A stretch of DNA of 64,000 nucleotides from Immersiella caudata (taxonomy: Eukaryota > Ascomycota > Sordariomycetes > Sordariales > Lasiosphaeriaceae). Below the pieces are notes generated by a model. It ran no database searches. It worked only from the letters and a program-made list of their open reading frames with translations, and was not told the origin of the DNA. Below are positions 11,391 to 22,876 of the stretch, piece after piece. The DNA lies in NCBI GenBank assembly GCA_030512335.1, contig JAULSU010000007.1:1178001-1242000 (forward strand), given 5' to 3'. A program made the translations under genes and the position numbers. The stretch's first letter is position 1, and every line of letters begins with the position of its first letter.

Positions 11391-14027
11391 TTACTTGTTG
11401 GCCTTGGCCATGGTGTTAAGCGCGCTACCGTTCTTGAACCACTCAATCTGTGCCTCGTTGAAGGTGTGCGAAAGCTGGACCTCAAAGGGCTTGCCATCCT
11501 TGGGGTGTACAACCATGGTGAAGGGCTTGCCAACGGCAAGGCCAGTGCAGAGGAGATCGATGCGGTCATCGGGCTTAATCTTGTCGTAGTCGGCGGGGTC
11601 GGAGAAGGTGAGGGGAAGCATACCCTGCTTCTTCAGGTTGGTCTCGTGGATACGAGCGAAGGAGCGGGTAATGATGGCAAGGCCACCAAGGTGACGGGGC
11701 TCGAGAGCGGCGTGCTCACGGGAAGAGCCCTCACCGTAGTTCCAGTCACCAATAACAACCCACTTGATACCCTTGGCCTTGTAGTCACGGGCAACGGCGG
11801 GAACAGCGTCAAAATCGCTAGTGGTGGCGTTCTTGACCTTGTTGGCCTCGCCGTTGGCCTCGTTGATGGCACCAATCAACATGTTGTTGGAGATGTTGTC
11901 GAGGTGGCCACGGTACTTGAGCCACGGGCCGGCCATGGAGATGTGGTCGGTGGTGGTCTTGCCCTTGGCCTTGATGAGGATGGGCATGTCGAGAGCATCC
12001 TTGCCGTCCCAAGCGTTGAAGGGAGAAAGGACCTGGAGGCGGTCGGAGGTGGGGGAGACCTGGACCTGCACGGACGCGCGGTCGGCAGGAGGGGCCTGGT
12101 AAGTGTTCTCACCGGGGTCGTAGCCGCGCTCGGGCAGAGCGTTGCCAGTGGGGGCAGCGAGCAGGAACTCGTTGCCGTCCTTATCCTTGAGCTTGTCCTT
12201 CAGGGGGTTGAACGAGAGTGTACCAGCGATGCTCAGGGCAACGACGAGATCGGGCGAGGTGACGAAAGAGTGGGTGGCGGGGTTGCCATCATTGCGGCCG
12301 GTGAAGTTACGGTTGTAGGAAGAGAGGATCGAGTTGGCCTCGCCCTTCTTAACATCCTGACGATCCCACTGTCCGATGCAAGGACCGCAAGCGTTGGCGA
12401 GAACGACACCACCGAACTCCTCGAAGGTCTGGAGCTGACCATCGCGGGCAATGGTGGCGCGGACCTGCTCGGAACCAGGGGTGACGGTGAAGAGGGACTT
12501 AGCCTTGAGGCCATGGTTGAGAGCATCGCGGGCGATCGAGGCAGCACGGGACATGTCCTCGTACGAGGAGTTGGTGCAAGAGCCGATGAGACCGACCTTG
12601 AGCTCCTCAGGCCAGCCATTCTTCTTCGCGGTCTCGGCGAACTTGGAGATCGGGGTTGCAAGATCGGGTGTGAAGGGGCCGTTGATGTGGGGCTCGAGCT
12701 CAGTGAGGTTGATCTCAATGAGCTGGTCGTACTCGGCGCCCTTGTCCTCACGGAGCTCCTGAGCGTAGGAGCGAGCGAAGTCGCCAATCTCGGTACGCTT
12801 GGTAGCAGCGAGGTAGTCGTACATGCGGTCGTTAAAGGGGAAGACCGAGGTGGTCGCACCGATTTCAGCACCCTAGAAACTGGTTAGCCCCAGGTTTTTT
12901 TCAACAGGACCCACATGAAGCTGTCGTCAACACCAAGTTCGCCAGGAGACAGTTCGCGCTCCCAGCCTCAAAATTGAGACTTGGGAGGCACAAGAAATCA
13001 GGAAGTACCAACCATGTTGCAGATTGTCGCATGTGGGTATGTCAGCCAGAACTCTTTTCGTATGAAGGTTTAGGGGTGTACAAACCATGCCAGTGGCAGA
13101 GATAGTCTCAGTTCCAGGGCCGTGGTACTCGACGATGGCACCGGTACCACCCTTGACGGTGAGAATGTCGGCAACCTTGAGAATGATATCCTTGGGGGCG
13201 GTCCAGCCAGACATCTGGCCGGTAAGCTTGACACCGATAACCTTGGGGGCCTTGAGTTCCCAGGGGAGGTTAGCCATGACGTCGACAGCGTCAGCGCCTC
13301 CGACGCCAATGGCGGCCATGCCGAGACCACCGGCGTTGGGGGTGTGCGAGTCAGTGCCAATAAGGAGACCACCGGGGAAAGCGTAGTTCTCGAGGAGGAT
13401 CTGGTGAATAATACCAGAGCCGGGCTTCCAGAAGCCGATGTTGTATTTGGCACAGGCAGAGGCAAGGAAGTCGTAGACCTCCTTGTTGATGTTGATGGCA
13501 CGGGCGAGATCCTTGGCACCGCCAATCTGGGCCTCAATCAAGTGGTCGCAGTGGACGGTGGTCGGGTTGGCGACCGAAGGCATACCGGCCGACATGAACT
13601 GGAGGATGGCCATCTGAGCGGTGGCATCCTGGCAGGCGACGCGGTCGGGGCGCAGGCGTAGATAAGAGACGCCCCGCTCGATCTCTTGGCCGTGCGGATC
13701 GTCCAAGTGGGAGTAGAGAATCTTCTCGGCGAAGGTGAGTGGGCGGTTGAGCCTGGCGCGCACAATGGCGAGGTTCTCGGACATCTTCTTATAGTTGATG
13801 AAGTTGCTCTCCTCCCAGTTGTTTTGGCGAACCTGCAGCGAGCGCACAATGCGCGATTAGCCATTGAACGAGCGGACAGCGACGCCGACCTCGAGTCTGC
13901 GCTCGCTCGCACCCACCTTGCGGTCCAGAGGAGAGTCCGTGACGGTGGCCATGCATCGGAGCCCCTTCGCGGCGCTGCCGACGGCACGGCTCCGGGCGAC
14001 GCCCAGGAGCTGGCGAGAGGCCAACAT
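11391..14027 (-). CDS. aco1: Aconitate hydratase, mitochondrial
   Basis: Mitochondrial aconitase converts citrate to isocitrate in the TCA cycle through a [4Fe-4S] cluster. Exons 14027-13917, 13832-13086, a microexon ending at 13013, and 12872-11391 give about 785 aa (18-nt microexon) or 792 aa (39-nt version). The N-terminus ([20 protein letters not shown]) is a clear presequence. Substrate and cluster motifs follow: [27 protein letters not shown], cluster cysteines in [11 protein letters not shown] and [11 protein letters not shown], and the swivel-domain [15 protein letters not shown]. The C-terminus after exon 4 is complete. The microexon encodes the conserved ATICNM between ISATGM and GAEIG; its upstream splice site is anomalous (see findings). 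Strong codon bias leaves long antisense open frames that are only shadows. Confidence 0.95.
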
Positions 14028-16076
14028 GGTGACAGTCAGCTCAGCGAGCAGAGGTGTCAATTGGAGTGGAGAGGTTCAGAGCCAGAACACCAGGCAGGCT
14101 CTTGATGCGAGAGACGGGAAGACGAAAAGCTTCCCCAGGGACGACGATGGCTAAAGAACGGCTCGGTGGAAAAGAAAAAAGGTGGAGAGGATTGGCGATA
14201 GCAAAGAAGAGAAGGCGGGATTTTAGAGGTCTGTGGCAACGGGTCTTGGAGCTCTGCCACCGTCATAGCCGAGAAAGTACCTCTCGCCCAAATGGAGACC
14301 GGCAAACCGGCGAATCAGAGCGCGGGCGATTATGTTGTCGAGCAATGTGGGGGACCATTCGGCCCAGACATGACATCGCCGCAGGCGGAAGGGTGGGTTC
14401 ACTGGAGGGAGGAAGCTAGCCTGTTTCAACCCCTTCCATGATTGTTCGCAACCGCTGCCATCCGCAACAGCATGCCAACAAATGTCAAGCTACACTGCCA
14501 ATACCGACGGGATCTCCAGCTTTGAGTCGGTGCTCTTAATTGACATATCTGCGTACGTAATTCAGGTTATTGTCATGATTTACAGCCTTGCGCGGTGGTG
14601 GGCGACCTTCCCGGTCAAACGGGAGTCTCTGACAGCTTCCGACTGGACCCGACCAGGATGTCGGTCGGGTGAAGGGTCCCCGCGCAAGGAGTACCGAGGC
14701 TACAATTAGCTCGACTGAATCGCCTACCAGCAGCGTTGGATTCTTATTTTCCGAAAGGCCTTCCGGAGCGTCGCGATGTTGTTTCCAGTGTAATTTACGG
14801 CGGTCGGCTCACCGTCTGCATCATGACATGTGCCGCATGTGCTCCCTCGCTCTGGACCCCCGCGATTGGAGACCGCACGTGAGGGGAACAGCTACGCCGG
14901 GCAATTATGACGCTGTGCCCCTCCAGAATAACGTTGATGCCACGAGGATAGCAACGGTCCGCCGTTCTCTAAATTCTATTGTATTTCCTCCACCTCATCT
15001 TGGGGGAATCCCGTTCACCTCAAATTTCCAGCAAATGCCTCACTGGGCTCTTGCCGCTCGCGCTCCCGCATTCGTGAACGCGGAACCGATTGGCGACCGG
15101 GGTCTAGACGCAAAGCTGGAGGCGGGCTATCGACGGCTGCAAGGCTAGAAAAAGTGACGCAAACCGTAGCCCTGTTCATCGGCCTTTCCATTGGCTGCCG
15201 AGACCCTTCGGTCAATCGCGGTGCCAAAGCTGCACAGGAGCGGTCATGGGCGTGCCGTCTGCGCATGCCGTCTTGACACGCTGCGAGCGCTGTCAAGCAA
15301 GTCAGGTGACGATTCCCCTTGGACCAACCCGCCCTGCATGGCAAAAGAATCCACCTCTGATCCCGCTTGGCATTGGGGTGAAATTTTTTTGCAGACCTGG
15401 AGACCAAACTTGTGGGGCCGCGAGCCGCTTGGCGGGCGACGGAGGAATGTTGGAAGCTCGGCCTTCTCGGTCCAGTAGGAGATTCGAGGGCGATAAAAGC
15501 TACCTCCGCCTTTTATGGATTCGTATACCAGCGGCATTCCGACCAGAGCGCATCGCGCTCTTCGGTGTTGCTTTCCGAAGACGTAGGTTGCATGAAGTTG
15601 GTTGACTTTAACTTGGTCGACTGGACTTGCTACTGTATCAGTTCCCACTGAAAAGTCAATTCCACTGCGCTTCGCCATTCAAGTCGCGGATCGGTCAAAC
15701 CTTTTACCGCGCCGGGTTCCATGGCTGCAAAATAGTCAGATGTCGCACACAGCTTGATAGTAATTCGAGCCGTGCGGGCAGTTTATTTGGTGCAAAAGTC
15801 TCTGAGATGCAGGTAAGATCCATAATGTAGTTCGAGTAGAACAGTTGTGGTTTGATCCAGTGTCTTGGTTGCTGTCGAGTTCGCCCATCCCACAGAAATT
15901 GCTAGCAGAGAAAAAAACCCACATTGACACCTTCACCCGTGATTCTCATGCTCGCTTTCGAGGTGCACCAGCAACCCTAGTCTAAAACATTCCGCAACGC
16001 AAGCCTTTGGTTGTTTCCGCAGACTGTCCAGCTACGTAGCCTCATATTGACAATCAGCTTCGCTCAATACATCAAA
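14028..16076. other. Intergenic between divergent aconitase and bud20
   Basis: Two kilobases hold the promoters of two genes transcribed away from each other. A 480-bp open frame at 14669-15148 (+) has no recognisable domain and biased, repeat-free composition, and I do not call it. I see no RNA gene or repeat. Confidence 0.45.
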
Positions 16077-16525
16077 ATGGGTGTGATCGCGAAGCGTTCC
16101 ATGACCAAGACCAGGAGGCGCCTGAGGTAACTCCATTTGATCCATGTTTCTGATGCAACGAGCTCACACCTTTCAGGGACGTCGACCAGATCAAGGCTGA
16201 CCTCACAAACCCTCGCCATCTCCAGCTTTTCAAGGAGACGAAGGCCCCTGAGGATCTGCCCGGTTTTGGCAAACACTACTGCATCGAGTGCGCCAAATGG
16301 TTTGAGTCCGAGACAGGCCTTACTGTGCATACAAAGGGCAAGCCGCACAAGAGGAGGTGAGTTGTTATGCTGGTTCAGCGACTCGCCCTCAGTATTCTAA
16401 CTCTCCACAGACTCAAGCAGCTCCGCGAAGGGCCCTACACCCATAAGGAGGCGGACGCTGCGGTAGGCCTCTGGACTGATAACGGCAAGGAGAGGACTAA
16501 GACTCAGGAGATTGAGATGTCCTGA
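16077..16525 (+). CDS. bud20: Bud20/ZNF593-type zinc-finger 60S shuttling factor
   Basis: Bud20 is a small nucleocytoplasmic shuttling factor that rides on pre-60S ribosomal subunits during export. Three exons (16077-16126, 16177-16356 and 16411-16525) give 114 aa. The basic N-terminus (KRSMTKTRRRLRD) and the segment DVDQIKADL are typical. The single C2H2 finger uses Cys52, Cys55, His68 and His74 in HYCIECAKWFESETGLTVHT, followed by KGKPHKRRLKQL. The C-terminal part carries the family's EADAAVG motif. Introns are 50 and 54 nt. It lies on the same strand as the next gene, about 400 bp upstream of it. Confidence 0.92.
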
Positions 16526-16927
16526 GCGTAGCTTAGCTCGAGTTCACTGTTGGCAAGGAGGTCTTTTCTCTTGATGCATACTGGGAATGGTCTAGACAGG
16601 CAAGGTGTTTGGTTCGGAAAAGCACATTGGCGTCAGGTTTTAGGGAAATAGGCAACTCTCATGAGAGTTAGGTAGCAATACACAGCTTCATACGTGGTTC
16701 ATGGCGACTGGAGACTCGAATTCCCACCATTCTGATGTTCATCGGGGGTTAGGGTTATATGAGGCCATTTTTCTCGGTGAACCTTGAAGTGCAGTCGAGT
16801 TTTGGCTTTTCCCCACTCTTCAGCCTTGCCCCTTCACAATTGCAACAAATTCACTGCGACCTCGAAGGCTATTTTCATGCTTCTTGCAACACGGCTGACG
16901 CAAATATCGAGCCTACCACGCCGAAAG
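16526..16927 (+). other. Short intergenic gap bud20 to HAD/RGG gene
   Basis: About 400 bp should contain the bud20 terminator and the next promoter. I see nothing else; a lone TTAGGGTTA at 16748 is not a telomeric array. Confidence 0.4.
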
Positions 16928-18765
16928 ATGGTACAAACGGCATATTCCGCACTTGCGGCACCAACTGGCCCCGCCGATAGCCAGCACACTCCGACGGCGA
17001 TGGGCAGATGGTCCATCCTGAACAAACAGCATCCCGCTGTCGACAAGATCAAGGCCATCCACGTCTACGACTTTGACAACACGCGTAAGATCAGACGCAG
17101 CGACGCGCTTTTTTTTTTTTTTTTTTTTTCGGTAGCTGACTAACGTGGTATTCGCCAGTCTTCAAAACACCCCTCCCCAACCAGAAGATCTGGAATGGCC
17201 CGACGATTGGAACGCTTGCGAACCCAGATGCATTCGTAAATGGTGGATGGTGGCACGACTCCCGGATTCTTGCTGCCACTGGCGAAGGGATCGCAAAAGA
17301 AGAGCCAAGAGCCTGGAAGGGCTGGTGGAACGAGAAGATTGTCGAGCTCATTGGGCTCAGTGTCGAGCAGAAGGACGCGCTCTGCGTTTTACTCACAGGG
17401 CGTTCCGAGTCTGGGTTCAGCGAGCTGATCAAGCGCATGGTCACGAGCAGAGGTCTCGAATTTGATCTCATTTCCTTGAAGCCTGCTGTAGGGCCCAACA
17501 ACCAGCGCTTTGCCAGCACCATGAACTTCAAGCAGATGTTCCTCACGGCTCTCATGGAGACATACAAGCACGCTGAGGAGATCCGCATATACGAGGATCG
17601 CCCTAAGCACACTAAAGGCTTCCGCGATTTCTTGGCGGAGTACAACAAGAGACAGAATGGCGCACAGCGAACTCGTGGCCCCATCGCAGCTGAGGTTGTC
17701 CAGGTTGCCGACATGGCTACTAGCCTAGACCCTGTGATCGAGGTTTCGGAGGTGCAACATCTCATCAACGACCATAACGCTGCCCTTTCGCAGCGCCGTC
17801 GGGGTGTTCGAGGGGAGCGTCTCATGATCAAGAAGACGGTCTTCTACACCGGATACCTAATCAACACTACTGACACACAGCGTTTACTATCCCTTGCTCA
17901 GATTCCGCAGAACTTGCCGGATATCGAACTAAAGTATCACGCAAACAACATCATGATCTGCCCACGGCCTTGCCCCGCCAGCATACTCGAGAAAGTGGGC
18001 GGTATGGGGAGCAAGATGACCTGGGAGGTGACGGGCACGGCATGCTTTGAGAATAACATCTGGGCAGCTTGTGTCAGGCCAGTTCCGGCCTCAGCCAAAT
18101 TCCACACAGACAACCCGAGTCCTCTTGTGGTGCTCGCGCTGCGTAAAGGCGCGCGTCCTGTCGACGCAGGTAAGATTCAAAACTGGCAGCCCGTCCCACC
18201 AGACAAGGTCTTCACCTTCGAGACTGTCGTTGGAGAGAAAGTCTTGTTGCGCATAGAGGCAGAAGACCCGCGTGAAGGGGAGTATGAGAGCCTGTTTCCC
18301 AACAAGGGATCCAAGAGGAAGCACACTGCTGGAGAGGAAGACTTCCGTGCGAGGCCGACCCATCCCACAGGCCCTCGCAATGAGCAGAGGCACTTCCACC
18401 AACACGCCGGTCGCGGCGGAGCCGGCCGTGGAGGATTCCGTGGAGGTAATTCGAACAGAGGCCAACGAGGCCAACGAGGCGGAAATGCCAGGGGTCGTGG
18501 TGGCAGGGGTGGTGCGCATCACTACAAGTCGCTTGATGATATGGGGACTCGCGAGAATCTGAATGGTTCCGTATCTTACGAGGACGGACCACCACGAGGG
18601 TTCACAACGCAGCCTCCCACTGGTCCCGCTGCTCAGTTTCACGGGGGCCAAGGGCAGTACCAGCCGCCACAGCAATATGGCAACTGGCAGCAACAGCAAC
18701 ATGGCAGGCAGAACGGCGGTAATGGTGGCGGTAATGGTCATAACGAGACGGGCAACTACTATTAG
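16928..18765 (+). CDS. HAD-domain protein of the 'Swiss Army Knife' RNA-repair family with RGG tail
   Basis: This resembles the fungal HAD_SAK_1 family, HAD-superfamily phosphohydrolase-like proteins linked to RNA repair or processing by domain analysis. Two exons (16928-17084 and 17159-18765) give 587 aa. HAD motif I is VYDFDNTL with Asp48 and Asp50 as nucleophile and acid/base pair, cut by the intron just before FKTP. Motif II appears as VLLTGRSESGF. The acidic motif is RIYEDRPKHTKGF. After about residue 460 the chain becomes an RGG/GRG box (about 465-505) and then a Gln/Gly/Asn-rich tail, which suggests RNA binding. The intron has a run of 21 T at 17109-17129 just before the branch point region (CTAAC). 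Exact substrate is unknown. Confidence 0.82.
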
Positions 18766-19277
18766 GGCGGGAACGGATCGCTCGCATGACCATCGGCATG
18801 TGTAACATCAATGTGTGCTTGAGCGTGGCGCCTATGGCTTATTTGAGATGGGTTGGAGTTCGCGGGAAAATGGGCCTCGGTAGATTCCCGATGGGCGTCG
18901 GCCTGTGATTTTATCGGTACATTTTACATAGTATCATGGCTCGCCGTGGTTCTCTTGTTGGAGTTTGGTAGGTTATATGGTTTCCCTGCGTGTCGTCCAC
19001 TTTGGGAGTTGTTTCCGCTCTCTTCCTGTGTATTTTAAGGAGAGCTAGATGTTCGTCTCTACAATCAAACAAACACATGCGAACCTAAGTGAGCCCGATA
19101 CTTTCATCTTGTCAAAAACAGCTGCCAAAAACTGCTGTCAATATGGAAACCTTGTCGCCCCCGACTTCCAAACCCACACTATCCCCATCCATCGCCTCGA
19201 CTGTAACCCTATCTCCCAAGCCCTACTCTCCACCCCCTCAAAGATTGCTTTCCACGTATCACATCTCAACAATCATA
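18766..19277 (+). other. Intergenic before tRNA pair
   Basis: About 510 bp follow the HAD/RGG gene stop. It is AT-richer than the neighbouring genes and should contain that gene's 3' UTR. No ORF with family similarity is visible. Confidence 0.4.
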
Positions 19278-19359
19278 TCGGGTATGGTGTAGTGGCTAAC
19301 ATCGCTGACTCTCATGTTTGAGTACTCAGCAGCCCGGGGTTCGATTCCCCGTTCCCGAG
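19278..19359 (+). tRNA. tRNA-Glu (CTC), short intron
   Basis: The acceptor strand TCGGGTA pairs with TTCCCGA (one T:T mismatch at pair 6). The A box is TGGTGTAGTGGC and the T arm is CGGGG-TTCGATT-CCCCG. The anticodon stem GCTGA/TCAGC encloses the loop CTCTCA, giving anticodon CTC. About 10 nt (TGTTTGAGTA) between anticodon and 3' stem exceed a 7-nt loop and sit at the canonical 37/38 intron site. The mature length would be 72 nt, as usual for tRNA-Glu. Confidence 0.88.
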
Positions 19360-19407
19360 AAGCCAGGCACGACCAAAAAACTACCGTGGATGGCAACATC
19401 CACATTG

Positions 19408-19502
19408 TCTTCCGTAGTATAGTGGTCAGTATGTGAGCTTGTCAATATCTTCCTAAGGTAATGGCATCGCTCAAGACCCGGGTTCAATTTCTGGCAGGAG
19501 AG
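19408..19502 (+). tRNA. tRNA-Asp (GTC) with intron, weak stems
   Basis: The acceptor TCTTCCG pairs with CAGGAGA (one C:A mismatch and one T:G wobble). The A box is TAGTATAGTGGTC. The anticodon stem TGAGC/GCTCA holds TTGTCA, anticodon GTC. About 23 nt between position 37 and the 3' stem fit an intron, leaving a 72-nt mature tRNA. The T arm CCGGG-TTCAATT-TCTGG contains two G:T wobbles where C would be expected. This could be a working but drifted gene or a decaying copy. Confidence 0.75.
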
Positions 19503-19708
19503 AGAAAGGAGTGCCTGTATTTTTGCCAGCGGGCTTATCACCTTCTGGGGTACGTTTTTGAAGATCTCCTTGTAATGAAACCCGCCAACGCGCGCTCTAC
19601 GTCCAAAATAAATATCACTAGCGCCAACGTTCTACGGAGATGCCTGTATCTGTTGCCCTTCCTTTCCCACCTTTCCCCCTTTCCCATCCTAGGCCACAAT
19701 GCCCCCCT

Positions 19709-21352
19709 TTACCTCCGAATGTCAACACTGGTCCTACCACCCTCAATGGTAGGCCTGACTGAACTGCTCGAGCTACGCCTTCGGCGGGCGCGCTGTTCCG
19801 AAGGGTCGGAAGGATTGAGACCACTCGACTTGGCAAACAGGTTGAGGATGTCCGTCAAAGACACTACCCCAGTAAGGCGGCCCGATATCCTCGATCCTGG
19901 AAGCGCCGCACTGGGAACAACGGCAATGCTCTGACCTGGGAGAGGTGATTGTGGCCCAGACGTAGAAGTAGTTGGAGGAATGAGAATGGTTGGTGCCGGA
20001 GGGGAGGTAGCGCCAACTGCAGCTGCCGCGGCAGGGGTTGGGACCGGGTGGCTCGCCTGGAGGAGAGGTGTTGCTGGCGCACTGGGCGACGGCGACGCAG
20101 ATTCTACAACCCACATACGGTGAGAATTCGTTGCCACAAGCTTAGCCACGGTGTGGGCGAGAGTCGAGTAGGGGTTGACGTAGAAGACGGGAAACGAGTC
20201 GCGGCCGCGTTCTACCCCACGCTCTGACAGGATTACACTGATAAAGTGCATGCAAGAGCTCTTGAGAAGCGGCAAACTGGTTGTGTTGGTGAGGTGCCTG
20301 ACGTCTGCGGTGGAGATGTTACCAACGACATTTAGCCCATGGTCAACGACGGCAACTGAAGTGAGCCCTTCATTGCTCATAAGCGAAAGAGCATCGGCCA
20401 GCGGCGCGTCAGCACTAGGAGACATGTCAGTTCACCTTCTTGCTTTCAAAGGTGCGGTGTGCCTACTTGATAGCAATGATCTGCTGTGTTCCAATCTGGA
20501 GGTCTCGAAGCAAGCTTCCGTACAATCGATCAATCACCGGGAAATTAGCCGCCTCGTTCCAGAAGAATTCGAGCAGTCGAAGCTGGTTGAGGACGCCCGT
20601 AACTTCTCTGGACTGGTTTGTAACTAGAATGCGGTGGATTCCACTCCCAAATGCCTCTATGGCCCCATCTAGGGTTGAATCTGCTGGCAACACAACCAGC
20701 TGCTCTTTTCGAGAGAGAGTCTGAATTTCCCGCAGCGAGATGGGAGTCTGGGACTGCGCCTTCTTCGAAATCTCATCATACGCAGCGACGTGTTCTTCGT
20801 TAGGTTTCGCCAGCCCCACAACGACTAATAAATATGCATTCAAATCGCTGGGATCGAACGTGGAGATGGCCGTCTTCGAGTCGCTGGTTTTGCGGATCAG
20901 GACCACGTTGCTCGTGTTGTTTTTGAGGAGTGTCTAGCAATGGCGTGTGAGCAAGAGTTTGAGTGTATCAGTGGGCATCGTACCATTGTTGCCTCCTCAA
21001 CGCTGGTGTCTAGGTCTGCCCATTTTGCTTCGTCTGGCACAAGCTCGGACAGTGCCATATCCCGCCAATCCCTCCCAGCATACCGAGTATTGGCATGCCG
21101 GTTCGATGGCGGGTTGATCAAGAGATCTTGAATCGCCTGCTGAGTGAAAGATGGGTGGCGATGAGCATGAGGTGACGGAGGGGGGTATCTTTGGTTCTCG
21201 GCGAAGCTCTGTCGATGTGCAGCGATATGGCTGGGTTTGTTGGACTGCGAATTGCTTCGCTCTGGAGGGGACGCTACGCCAGGGAGGGAGCTTGCAGAGT
21301 TGCTGCCATTGCTACCTGGCGTCGACTTCGCTGAGGAGTCGACAGGATCCAT
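19709..21352 (-). CDS. sds23: CBS-domain protein Sds23/Moc1
   Basis: Sds23 proteins bind nucleotides through CBS repeats and restrain PP2A-type phosphatases, linking cell-cycle entry and stress responses. Three exons (21352-20984, 20933-20467 and 20414-19709) sum to 513 aa. The Ser/Pro/Asn-rich N-terminus contains [20 protein letters not shown] and [11 protein letters not shown], the landmarks of this family. CBS repeats follow: about residues 115-185, 205-275, 285-350 and a last one ending at [17 protein letters not shown]. The last repeat is interrupted by an Ala/Pro/Thr low-complexity insert of about 65 residues. The tail is Arg/Ser-rich. Introns are 50 and 52 nt. Confidence 0.9.
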
Positions 21353-22876
21353 CGCGCAGCACTCGAGCTACCTAGGTTGAGGTGGGATTTGAGATTTGTA
21401 GGTGGTCGATGGGTCAATCCGATCTGGGCCTGGCACGAAGTGGAGTATATTAAATATTTCCTAAGATGCTGAACAGGGCCCTCTGGAAAGAACGAGACGT
21501 CTTATGGTTACTTGTAAGCTAGCATGATTGTCGAGGCGGGAGCTCGATCAGGTTGGTGAGAGATCTGGTGACCAGTCATCCGAGAAGCATTGACCCCAAG
21601 CGCCCAGGGCTATGACGGTGTTGGCGATGCGGGGTCATGCCAGGTGCTCGGTTGTCAACGAACACAGCCCATTCCTGCGAGACGGGCTGCAACACGTATG
21701 TGAATTGCGAGGACGCGATAATTTCACCTGCATGAAGGAGAGAGAGCGCGCGCTCGGCGCTGCCACCTTTCCAGCGGTTAGTCTTGGAGCGCGTTGATGA
21801 AATCAGCTCTGACAAGACAGCGACTGCCATGCCATGACCCCTCCCAGCTCTTATCGATTGCACTCAGACCCCTGGTCCCAGCACACATGGCATGATCCGT
21901 TGGTTCTTTGTTGTTGGGTCTCAGCCCGAAATTCGAGGGCGGGTGCTCGTCTTGAATGCTCTCTTGGAGCGGTATTTGTGTCGTCTTTGGCACGTACATC
22001 GGGTTGGGTGTGGCTCCGCGTCCCGTGACAGCTAGGTTGAGGTGTTGTGGTGGGCAGCGGCGGGGAATGCACAGTTGTGGAAGGCAGAGCACACATCTGT
22101 GGAGGATGCTCGAAGTCTTGAATACCTCCCATGAATAGTAGACAGGAGGGTTGGAGGATGGGCGTCTTTATAGCCCATGCCCCCAACATCCATCCAGCCG
22201 CAGCCACAAAAGGTTACCTGTCCCGGGAGGCACAAAAGTCTCCGAGTTGGAAACTTTCGCAGTGGACCGCTGCTACAAAGCGAAAAGGCGCGCCCAGCTA
22301 TCTCTCTTCTCGTGATGAGTATCTCGGTACTTGTCGCAAACACCCCTGCCAAACATAAACGCGTGGAATCTCCAGGGACCAATTGCCAGGACAGCCAAAG
22401 GTGATTGGGCACTCTGCCGCACCAACGTCGAGGTGAGGCACTGGCTCTCCACCTGACTGTGTGGGCAAAAATTTCCCCTTGCGACCAACCCCTCCATCCC
22501 ACCTTTGAGCCAGCCCAATCAAAAAAATATCGACCAAACAACCTCGTCCCCTCTCTCACGCCTATCCTCTCTTAGTCTTTGACACGCTCCTCTTGCCGAA
22601 ATTCCTCGATCTTGGGACCCCAACGCGTCTCTTTGGGGCGTTTTTGAGGTCGCCGTCGTCAAAGACCAGTCACCTCCTCCGCATCTCAGCCCCGCCTCAG
22701 CAGCCCAACGCGTCTGGGCCGTGTTCCCCGCCTGGCCTGCTCGGACTGGGACTGAAGCAATCCGACTTTATTTTCTGGAGGACTTGACCGAAGGGCATTG
22801 CGCGCGGTAGCTACCGCGACTCACTTGCAACTCTTTCCCTTGCCGTTCTTCCTGATCTCCTTGCCTTTCCGCCAAG
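21353..22876. other. Intergenic between divergent sds23 and kap121
   Basis: About 1.5 kb of shared upstream DNA. The last 300 bp before kap121 is C/T-rich on the plus strand, as in fungal 5' leaders. No gene, RNA or repeat was recognised. Confidence 0.45.

Noticed and set aside
11367..12887. 506-codon plus-strand open frame opposite aconitase
   Set aside because: It mirrors the strongly biased aconitase codons on the other strand, where protein motifs and splice phases are clear. Gly/Val/Glu-rich composition is what antisense of such codons gives.
13013..13051. 39-nt aconitase exon using the AG acceptor at 13052
   Set aside because: It would require a 34-nt intron, shorter than any other here, and insert seven residues before ATICNM; I prefer the 18-nt exon but cannot exclude it.
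14669..15148. 159-codon plus-strand frame in the aconitase/bud20 gap
   Set aside because: No domain, no neighbouring exons, and Arg/Cys/His-rich composition expected of non-coding DNA.
16745..16756. TTAGGG telomere-like motif
   Set aside because: Single copy only, inside a gene-dense region.
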